Origin: Gemmataceae bacterium
GTDB lineage: Bacteria > Planctomycetota > Planctomycetia > Gemmatales > Gemmataceae
Length of the DNA stretch: 25,016 nucleotides
Direction: 5' to 3'
Assembly: GCA_020847555.1 (NCBI GenBank)
Contig: JADLBT010000046.1
Span: forward strand, 1 to 25,016
Shown: positions 19,158-25,016 of the stretch, one piece after another
Layout of the letters: every line of letters begins with the position of its first letter
How positions within the stretch are numbered: the first letter of the stretch is position 1
Notes under the pieces: model-generated
Told to the model about the DNA's origin: nothing
The model's database searches: none
The model's input: the letters and a program-made list of their open reading frames with translations, nothing else
Translations under genes and position numbers: made by a program

Positions 19158-20096
19158 ATGACCTCAGACCGGCCTGACGCCCAATCGGCTCCCGCGTCCT
19201 GGACTTACGGGGAGGCCTTCAGTCGTCACCGCGGGCTGATCGACGAGGCGGAGCAGGAGCGGCTGCGCAACAGCCGGGTGGCCATCGCCGGCATGGGGGG
19301 CGTGGGCGGGGTCCACCTGGCCACCCTGGCGCGACTGGGGATCGGCACCTTTCACATCGCCGACCCGGACGTCTTCGATGTGGCCAACTTCAACCGCCAG
19401 TACGGGGCGACGGTCCACACCCTGGGCCGAAACAAGGCGGAGGTGATGGCCGAGGAGGCGCGGGCGATCAACCCGGACGTGCATCTGCGCGTGCTGACCG
19501 AGGCCGTGACACCGGCCAACATTGACCAGTTCCTCGACGGCGTCCAGATCCTCATCGACGGCATCGATTTCTTCGCCATGCCGGCGCGGCGGCTGGTGTT
19601 TCGGGAGGCCCGCCGCCGCGGCATCTGGGCCATCACGGCCGGACCGATCGGGTTCAGTACCGCCTGGCTCGTCTTCTCTCCCACCGGGATGAGCTTTGAC
19701 GAGTATTTCGATCTGAACGATCCGATGGATCCCCTCGATCAGACGCTTGCCTTTCTCGTCGGACTGACGCCGCGGGCCACGCACCGGCATTACCTGGACT
19801 TCACGAAAATCGACCCCGCGACCCGCAGAGGCCCCTCGGCCGGGCTGGCGTGCCAGCTTTGCAGCGGAGTGGCCGCCGCCGAGACCGTCAAGATCCTCCT
19901 CGGCCGGGACGGGGTTCGCCCGGCGCCGTGTTACTTCCAGTTCGATGCGTATCGCCAGGTGTTGCGGCGTGGGAAATTGCCGGGCGGCAACCGTCACCCC
20001 ATGCAGCGCTACAAACGGCGCAGGCTGCGGAAACTTGCCGTCCAGCTCGGGTGGGACAAACCGCCCGGCCCAGCCTCGCCTGCCGCACCCCTCTAG
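19158..20096 (+). CDS. ThiF/MoeB/HesA-type E1-like adenylating enzyme
   Basis: 312 residues, ATG preceded by AGGACAGG. E1-like enzymes adenylate a carboxylate, usually the C-terminus of a ubiquitin-like protein, using ATP. Visible parts are GMGGVG (45-50) in the Rossmann nucleotide-binding loop, ADPDVFDVANFNRQYG (68-83) with N79, R80 and Q81, K93, and LIDGIDFF (132-139). There is one CQLC pair (232-235), followed by the helix SGVAAAETVKILLGR. The second zinc-binding CxxC pair of typical MoeB/ThiF enzymes is not obvious. No ubiquitin-like partner is encoded nearby, so the substrate may be a small acid, for example an N-acyl amino acid. It is followed 38 bp later by the nitroreductase-like gene; mycobacterial Rv1355c fuses these two domain types in one protein. 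Confidence 0.88.
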   Translation: MTSDRPDAQSAPASWTYGEAFSRHRGLIDEAEQERLRNSRVAIAGMGGVGGVHLATLARLGIGTFHIADPDVFDVANFNRQYGATVHTLGRNKAEVMAEEARAINPDVHLRVLTEAVTPANIDQFLDGVQILIDGIDFFAMPARRLVFREARRRGIWAITAGPIGFSTAWLVFSPTGMSFDEYFDLNDPMDPLDQTLAFLVGLTPRATHRHYLDFTKIDPATRRGPSAGLACQLCSGVAAAETVKILLGRDGVRPAPCYFQFDAYRQVLRRGKLPGGNRHPMQRYKRRRLRKLAVQLGWDKPPGPASPAAPL

Positions 20097-20134
20097 ATGT
20101 GCTCTCCCCCGCGTGTTATTTTGGGAGGTGACCC

Positions 20135-21244
20135 ATGACCTCCGAGTTCGAGACCCTGCTGAGCGCGGCCATCTGGGCTCCTTCCGGAGACAACACCCAG
20201 CCGTGGCAAATCGCGGTCGATGCCGTCAGCGGAACGGTCGCGTTTCGCGTCGAGGAGAGCCGGGATCCGTCGCCGATGAATGCCGGCCAGCGCATGGCCC
20301 GCATCGCCATCGGGGCCGCCGTCGAGAACCTGCTCCAGGCAGCCGGCGCTCGCGGCTGGGAAGCCTGTTCGGACCTGGCCGACGCCTCCGCCGTGGCCAG
20401 CGTGCAGCTCACGCGCGGCCAGGGGCCGCAGCGCGGAGAGGTCGATATCCTCATGCGCGCCCGCGTCACCAACCGGCGCGTGTACGATCAACGCCCCGTC
20501 CCCGCGGACCTGCTCGCCGAGCTGACCCGGCAGACGCCCCCCCTCGAAGCGGTCCGCACCTGCTGGATCGCCGGCGCGGACCGCCTGAAGCCGCTGGCCG
20601 AGTTGATCGGTCGGGCCGACGCCACCATGTTCGGCGAGCCGTCGATGCGGGCCGCCTTCCTGTCCAGGGTCCGGTTCGACCTGCCGCCCGAGGCGCAGGC
20701 GGAAGAAGGGCTGCCCCTCAGCGCGCTGGAGGTGGGGAAGATGGATCGGACCGCCCTGCGGCTGATGCGCCGGCTGCCGCAGTGGCTGCTGAGGAGCATG
20801 GGCGGCCTGCGCGTCTTCGCGGCCAAGGCGCGACAGCTGGTCGAGAGCGCGTCCGGGTTGTGCCTGGTGGTCGCGCCGGACAGGTCGCCCCGGACCGACC
20901 TGCTGGTGGGGCGGGCCATGCAACGGGCCTGGCTGGCCCTCAGCGGCGCGGGGCTGGCGGTCCAGCCGATGATGTCCCTGCCCGTGCTGGAAAACGTGCT
21001 GGAGCACGGCGCCCCTGCCGTCGTCGCCGCGCTCGGCCGGGAGAAGGTCGAGGTGCTCGGTGCGGATTTCCGCAAGCTGGTCCCCGAGGTTGGTGAGGGC
21101 CGGCCCGGTTTCCTCATGCGGTTCGGCTACGCCCCCGCACCGACCGGGCGGACCGGGCGCTTGCCGCTGCGGGCGGTTGTCCAGGAAACCGCGCCCGCCG
21201 CCGGAAAGGGCGATGCGCATGAACCCTCCGCCCTCGGCAGCTGA
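20135..21244 (+). CDS. Nitroreductase-like flavoprotein (Acg/Rv3131-like)
   Basis: 369 residues, ATG with the strong site GGGAGGTG. The N-terminal [15 protein letters not shown] (12-26) is the classic FMN-binding start of nitroreductase-fold proteins; TNRRVYD matches a second conserved arginine region. The protein is longer than simple nitroreductases and resembles the two-lobed Acg-type family (two half-domains), with a less conserved middle region at about 150-235. In natural-product pathways, this fold can oxidise azolines or introduce double bonds using FMN; some Acg-like proteins instead only sequester FMN. Pairing with the E1-like enzyme suggests that it acts on the activated intermediate. 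The last 26 bases overlap the glycosyltransferase gene, supporting co-expression. Confidence 0.8.
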   Translation: MTSEFETLLSAAIWAPSGDNTQPWQIAVDAVSGTVAFRVEESRDPSPMNAGQRMARIAIGAAVENLLQAAGARGWEACSDLADASAVASVQLTRGQGPQRGEVDILMRARVTNRRVYDQRPVPADLLAELTRQTPPLEAVRTCWIAGADRLKPLAELIGRADATMFGEPSMRAAFLSRVRFDLPPEAQAEEGLPLSALEVGKMDRTALRLMRRLPQWLLRSMGGLRVFAAKARQLVESASGLCLVVAPDRSPRTDLLVGRAMQRAWLALSGAGLAVQPMMSLPVLENVLEHGAPAVVAALGREKVEVLGADFRKLVPEVGEGRPGFLMRFGYAPAPTGRTGRLPLRAVVQETAPAAGKGDAHEPSALGS

Positions 21245-22496
21245 AGCGCCTTCCCGGCGCCAGCGCATCCTGTTCGTCGCCGAGGCGGTCACGCTGGCCC
21301 ACGTCGCCCGGCCGCTGGTGCTGGCGAAAGCCCTCGATCCCGCCCGCTACGAGGTGCATTTCGCCTGCGACCCGCGCTACAACCACCTCCTGGGCGAGTT
21401 GCCCTTTGCGCTGCGGCCGATCCGTTCCATCCCCAGCGCGCAGTTCCTCGCCGCCCTGGCGCGGGGCCGGCCGGTCTACGACACCCAGACGCTGCGCGCC
21501 TACGTCGCGGCGGACCGGCAACTCCTGGCGGAAACACGGCCTGACGCGGTCGTCGGCGATTTCCGGCTGTCGCTCTCGGTGAGCGCGCGGCTCGCCGGGG
21601 TTCCGTACATCACGATCACCAACGCCTACTGGAGCCCGTACGCGCGGCGACGGTTTCCCTTGCCGGAACTGCCCCTGACGCGGTACGTTGGACTGGAGGT
21701 GGCGCGAGTGCTGTTCCGGCTCGTCCGCCCGCTGGCGTTCGCGCTGCACTGCCGGCCGCTGAACCGGGTGCGGCGCGAGCACGGGCTGCCGTCGCTGGGC
21801 TCGAACCTGTGCCGAGTCTACACCGACGCCGATTACACCCTCTACGCCGACGTGCCGGAGCTGGTGCCGACGGAGGATCTGCCGCCCAACCACCAGTACC
21901 TGGGGCCGATTCTCTGGTCCCCGGCCGTGCAGCCGCCCGCCTGGTGGGACGCGCTTCCGACGGACCGGCCGATCGTATACGTGAATCTCGGTAGCTCCGG
22001 ACAGGGTCGAATACTGCCGGTGGTGCTGGAGGCGCTGGCCGAGCTGCCGGTCACGGTGATCGCGGCGACGGCGGGGCGGGTTGCGGTGGGACCGTTGCCG
22101 GCCTACACTTTTGTGGCGGATTATCTACCGGGGGAGGAAGCGGCGGCCCGGGCTAGCGTGGTGATCTGTAACGGGGGCAGCCCGACGACACAGCAGGCGC
22201 TCGCGGCCGGCACGCCGGTGGTGGGGATCGCCAGCAATATGGATCAGTACATGAACATGGAAGGAATCTGCCGAGCCGGAGCCGGGGAACTCGTAAGGGC
22301 GGGCAAGATCACCAGTTCCCGGGTCCGAGATACGGTGGGGGGTATGCTTCGCCAGTCGGCGTACAGGGAGGCCGCACAACGCCTCACAGGGGCGTTGGCA
22401 CAATACGACGCAAAAGACTCCTTTGTCAGACTGGTTGAGAGGTGTTGTGGTGAGACGCGGAGTCGATCAACACTCAATTTGTTGAGAGAGCCATGA
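21219..22496 (+). CDS. GT1-family (MGT/RhlB-like) glycosyltransferase
   Basis: 425 residues from the ATG at 21219, where AAGGG lies eight bases upstream; an ATG at 21213 is closer than ideal to it. Both starts lie inside the nitroreductase-like gene. The GT-B layout is clear: an N-terminal acceptor domain beginning [17 protein letters not shown] (16-32), then a C-terminal nucleotide-sugar domain with [12 protein letters not shown] (252-263), [20 protein letters not shown] (301-320) and [19 protein letters not shown] (325-343). In most relatives the motif reads HGG; here N318 replaces the histidine that contacts the sugar diphosphate. Enzymes of this class glycosylate hydrophobic acceptors such as hydroxy-acids, macrolides or carotenoids. 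The neighbours suggest an acyl amino acid acceptor. The stop overlaps the next start (ATGA). Confidence 0.85.
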   Translation: MNPPPSAAEAPSRRQRILFVAEAVTLAHVARPLVLAKALDPARYEVHFACDPRYNHLLGELPFALRPIRSIPSAQFLAALARGRPVYDTQTLRAYVAADRQLLAETRPDAVVGDFRLSLSVSARLAGVPYITITNAYWSPYARRRFPLPELPLTRYVGLEVARVLFRLVRPLAFALHCRPLNRVRREHGLPSLGSNLCRVYTDADYTLYADVPELVPTEDLPPNHQYLGPILWSPAVQPPAWWDALPTDRPIVYVNLGSSGQGRILPVVLEALAELPVTVIAATAGRVAVGPLPAYTFVADYLPGEEAAARASVVICNGGSPTTQQALAAGTPVVGIASNMDQYMNMEGICRAGAGELVRAGKITSSRVRDTVGGMLRQSAYREAAQRLTGALAQYDAKDSFVRLVERCCGETRSRSTLNLLREP

Positions 22497-23377
22497 CCAC
22501 TTCCAATGAACTTTCCGCTTATGAGATCCTGCCGAACAACAGGTTCTTCAGTGCCAACCGATCGATCGTCGAGTACGAGATCCGCCCCGGTAATACGGTG
22601 ACGTTTCTCCATGAGGTGGATCTGACAGAGGTTGAACGGATCCGCCAGGCGGCAGGTGAGCAGAAACCATCGTACACCGCATTTGTGGTCAAGGCAGTAG
22701 CGTTGGCCCTCAAAGACTTTCCGTACGCGAACCGCCGGCTGTGGGGTTGGCGCTGGATCCCCTTCTTTCGCACCCGGCTTCAGCAGTTTCACCACCATGA
22801 CATTGCCGTGGCCTGTGAGCGCAACATCCCCGACGCCGAGGTCTCCACCTTTGTGGATATCATTCGCGATGCCGACCGGCTGTCACTCCAGGAGATTACC
22901 CTCTGGCTGCGGAACCTGGCCACGTGCGACGTGACCAACAACCAGCAGTGGCGCAGTTTCAGCACCATCATCCGGCGTTTGCCGCACTGGCTGTCAACGA
23001 TCCTCATCCGCCTGCCGGTTTTCTTCCCGAGGTTGTGGGTGAAGTATCGGGGGGGGGCTGCCCTGATCAGTTCACCGGCCAAGTACGGGGTCGATGTCGT
23101 CTCCGCAACCTGGTCCTCGCCACTTGGCGGTTCCTTCGGTGGGGTCACACAGCGGCCGGTTGTCCGGGAAGGTCAGGTGGTCCCAGCGCCAACTTTCATC
23201 TTCACGTTGAACTTTGATCGGCGGGTGATGGCCGGCGCTCAGGCGGCGCGCTTTTGTAAGCGAATCCTGGACTGCCTTGAAGGCGCGGAACAAGAGATGG
23301 CCGAGTTCATCCCGCCTGCCGAGAAGGCTACAGCACCGCCACCGGAATGTGTGGAAGTCGAGGTAACACCACCATGA
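22493..23377 (+). CDS. E2-type (2-oxoacid dehydrogenase/CAT-fold) acyltransferase domain protein, catalytic His missing
   Basis: 294 residues, start ATG in a 4-base ATGA overlap with the glycosyltransferase stop. The whole chain is one catalytic-type domain of dihydrolipoyl acyltransferases: the middle reads [33 protein letters not shown], here shown as DIAVACERN, then [16 protein letters not shown]. There is no lipoyl domain and no E1/E3-binding domain. At the usual active-site motif DHRVxDG the protein has D242-R243-R244-V245-M246-A247-G248: histidine became arginine and the aspartate became alanine. It is therefore probably not a normal CoA acyltransferase. Possible roles are a structural trimer, substrate binding, or a changed chemistry. 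No pyruvate-dehydrogenase-type genes are nearby. The C-terminal 20 residues are Pro/Glu-rich and look disordered. Confidence 0.82.
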   Translation: MTTSNELSAYEILPNNRFFSANRSIVEYEIRPGNTVTFLHEVDLTEVERIRQAAGEQKPSYTAFVVKAVALALKDFPYANRRLWGWRWIPFFRTRLQQFHHHDIAVACERNIPDAEVSTFVDIIRDADRLSLQEITLWLRNLATCDVTNNQQWRSFSTIIRRLPHWLSTILIRLPVFFPRLWVKYRGGAALISSPAKYGVDVVSATWSSPLGGSFGGVTQRPVVREGQVVPAPTFIFTLNFDRRVMAGAQAARFCKRILDCLEGAEQEMAEFIPPAEKATAPPPECVEVEVTPP

Positions 23378-23421
23378 ATGACCTCTGCTGACATCACACG
23401 ATGTGTGGCTGGAAGGTGGGG

Positions 23422-23473
23422 AAAAAGCAACAGGTACTACAGAGATCAGATCTCTGTAGTACCTGTTGCTTTC
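23422..23473. terminator. Bidirectional terminator with 24-bp perfect arms
   Basis: Arms 23424-23447 and 23449-23472 are perfect complements around a single central base. An A run precedes the stem and a T run ends it, so it can terminate the plus-strand cluster (stop at 23377) and the convergent PEP-CTERM gene (stop at 23497). Confidence 0.85.
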
Positions 23474-23496
23474 AATCGTGAAGCGGTATTTGAGAG

Positions 23497-24447
23497 TTAG
23501 GCAGTCGCTTTGCGGCGACGGGCCATAGCGCGCGCCAATCCCACTCCCCCGATGGCGAAGCCAAAGAGGAGGATCGAGGCGGGTTCAGGTATTTCAACTT
23601 GGAGGACTTTAAAAGTCAGGTTCGCATCAGCTTGGAACTGAAAATCGGGGCCACCTCCTTGGGCGCCTGTAAACCCATTGACGTTCCCCAATTGAGGGGT
23701 TCCACTATTATCTGCTCCGTTAAAGAACGATGAGGCATTGATGGAGAAAGGCGTCACCAGATTCCCATTGAAGTTGAGGCTCTGGAGGAGTTGGTTGGGA
23801 TTGGGGAAAAAGGCGGAATTCGCGATGAAGTTGGGGTCGTTTTGGAGATCAAGCGCATCCGCCGTAGCGCTCCCAGTTCCTTTGACCGTGCTGATGCTGT
23901 TGTTCGGGGCGAAAGGGTTTACGACTACCGGACCACCCTGCCCATCATTATCGATCGTAAAGTTGCCCGTGGATTGATCGATGGTGGCCTGGAAGAAGAG
24001 CGTTCCATCGTTGAATCCCATACCTGTTGCGTCGTTGGAATTCTGCGATGAGTCATAGAACAGCTGAACTCGGTCAAGCGTTAGGTTTGGGTTACCCGTA
24101 AAAGTCGCGTTTAACGGCGAAGGAGAGGTTCCATCCTCCCTGAACCTCATCACAGCCGTAATCTCAAATCCATTAAGGTTTGGTGCAAAAATCGGAACGT
24201 TTAGAGCGTTGTTAAGAGTGCTCAAGCGGGCCTGGTAAAAGACGTTAAAGGTATTGGTAGTAGGTGATTTTGGAATCGGAACAGAATTGTCCGCCAATAC
24301 GTTTCCTGGGGAGAAGTCAAAGATAGCAACAGAGAGAGTGCCGGTGGCACCACCACCATCAGGGTCAAAACTAATCACGTCCGCGCGCGCATGTGCCCCG
24401 AAGGCCAACACAACGATAGCGGTGAAGAGAACACTTTTTCTGAACAT
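23497..24447 (-). CDS. PEP-CTERM sorting-domain protein
   Basis: 316 residues, ATG with AAGGAGGT nine bases upstream, the best ribosome-binding site in the window. A signal peptide covers residues 1-22 (ending A-R-A). The mature part is rich in Asn, Phe, Gly, Ser and Thr, with few Lys or Cys, as usual for exported PEP-CTERM proteins. The C-terminal signal is complete: P287-E288-P289, a hydrophobic helix (SILLFGFAIGGVGLARAM), and the basic end ARRRKATA. It should be exported, then processed by an exosortase such as that at 12163-13062. The mature domain has no motif I recognise. Its GC content is visibly lower than that of the neighbouring genes, which may reflect its amino acid composition or a different origin. 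Confidence 0.92.
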   Translation of the reverse strand: MFRKSVLFTAIVVLAFGAHARADVISFDPDGGGATGTLSVAIFDFSPGNVLADNSVPIPKSPTTNTFNVFYQARLSTLNNALNVPIFAPNLNGFEITAVMRFREDGTSPSPLNATFTGNPNLTLDRVQLFYDSSQNSNDATGMGFNDGTLFFQATIDQSTGNFTIDNDGQGGPVVVNPFAPNNSISTVKGTGSATADALDLQNDPNFIANSAFFPNPNQLLQSLNFNGNLVTPFSINASSFFNGADNSGTPQLGNVNGFTGAQGGGPDFQFQADANLTFKVLQVEIPEPASILLFGFAIGGVGLARAMARRRKATA

Positions 24448-24628
24448 GGCGGGCTACCTCCTTCTGGACACGGGGGAGACGTCCTGGGGTGTACCTGGTC
24501 CGTTAACCCCACGGGGTCGTCGGCGACACGAGCGAAACAAACCTCTCGGTTGGGTTGCGGCTTCGCTCTCCGCCCGAGGGGATACGGTGTTGTTGCGATT
24601 GTTCCCGAACACTCCGCGACGAAAACAG

Positions 24629-24656
24629 AATATATCCCATCAAGTTAGGAAATCAA
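24629..24656 (-). promoter_or_regulatory. Candidate promoter of the PEP-CTERM gene
   Basis: On the minus strand TTGATT (24656-24651) and TATATT (24634-24629) are 16 bases apart, matching the -35 and -10 consensus at four and five of six positions. The leader would be about 175 bases. Planctomycete promoter rules are less well known, so this is tentative. Confidence 0.35.
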
Positions 24657-24710
24657 GGAAAGACCGAAAAAATCGTCGGCAATCGCCTCCTGCCGCCTCT
24701 GATCTTTTGT

Positions 24711-24728
24711 CCACAATCCGGATTGTGG
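24711..24728. promoter_or_regulatory. Perfect 18-bp palindrome, possible operator
   Basis: CCACAATCC and GGATTGTGG are adjacent perfect inverted 9-mers with no spacer. The site is about 55 bases upstream of the candidate -35 box of the PEP-CTERM gene, a position that would suit a dimeric regulator. Confidence 0.35.
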
Positions 24729-25016
24729 GTTGTCGAGCGCTACGAGTCTGCCGTTCCTTCGACGCTTGTGGAGCGGGATCGTTCCGCTTTCGCTTTGGCC
24801 ACCCCATCTTCAGCTACTTTGGTGCCAACGCCAGCGCGATTGCCGGCATTCCTGTATTTTACGCAAGCCATTACAGGGAAATACCTTGTCGCCATCGCCT
24901 GATGGCCTGGTGACCGAGAGGCTCCTTTCCCTGTTAACGGGGCTTTCTCCAGATTTAACACGGACGTAAACTTTTCGATGCAGGCGGCGGCGGAAGGGAG
25001 TTTGCCCCAGGTCCAC

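Larger units (their letters stand above)
24448..25016. other. Upstream region of the PEP-CTERM gene, 569 bp
   Basis: I see no gene. It holds the strong ribosome-binding site for the minus-strand PEP-CTERM gene, a candidate promoter (24629-24656), and a perfect 18-bp palindrome at 24711-24728. Short frames to the right edge lack ribosome-binding sites and protein-like composition. Confidence 0.5.

Overview
The window looks like chromosomal DNA of a high-GC planctomycete, most likely near Gemmataceae. The grounds are a giant WD40 protein, a very long TPR protein, an exosortase with its EpsI-like partner and a PEP-CTERM substrate, GC-rich palindromes scattered between genes, and strong G/C preference at third codon positions. 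No rRNA, tRNA, CRISPR array, transposase or integrase was found. All assignments come from reading motifs, because no database search was possible.

Layout. Positions 1-4654 are read on the minus strand: a glycine-rich exported protein cut by the left edge, a secreted protein with a C-terminal YHS/TRASH metal-binding domain, and a 1042-residue WD40 protein with about 21 repeats. A plus-strand malate synthase follows (4973-6877). Its convergent neighbour is a 1375-residue TPR protein (7063-11190, minus) with a good intrinsic terminator. Upstream of that, also on the minus strand, lie an EpsI-like protein and an exosortase whose coding regions overlap by 10 bases. The exosortase-EpsI-TPR block is a PEP-CTERM protein-sorting locus. 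From about 13063 to 15243 the DNA is mostly non-coding, with palindromes and one possible 98-codon gene.

The most interesting part is 15244-23377: eight plus-strand genes, closely spaced or overlapping. In order they encode an N-acyl amino acid synthase-like enzyme (FeeM family), an ABC exporter permease, its ATPase and its membrane-fusion protein (DevC-DevA-DevB type), a ThiF/MoeB-type E1-like adenylating enzyme, a nitroreductase-like flavoprotein, a GT1-type glycosyltransferase, and an E2-type (CAT-fold) acyltransferase that has lost its catalytic histidine. My inference is a pathway that joins a fatty acyl chain to an amino acid, activates and oxidises the product, glycosylates it, and exports it through a DevBCA-like pump. 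A 24-bp-arm terminator ends this block. It is shared with a convergent PEP-CTERM protein gene (23497-24447, minus), a probable substrate of the exosortase in the same window. The last 570 bases hold that gene's upstream region and nothing else I can call.
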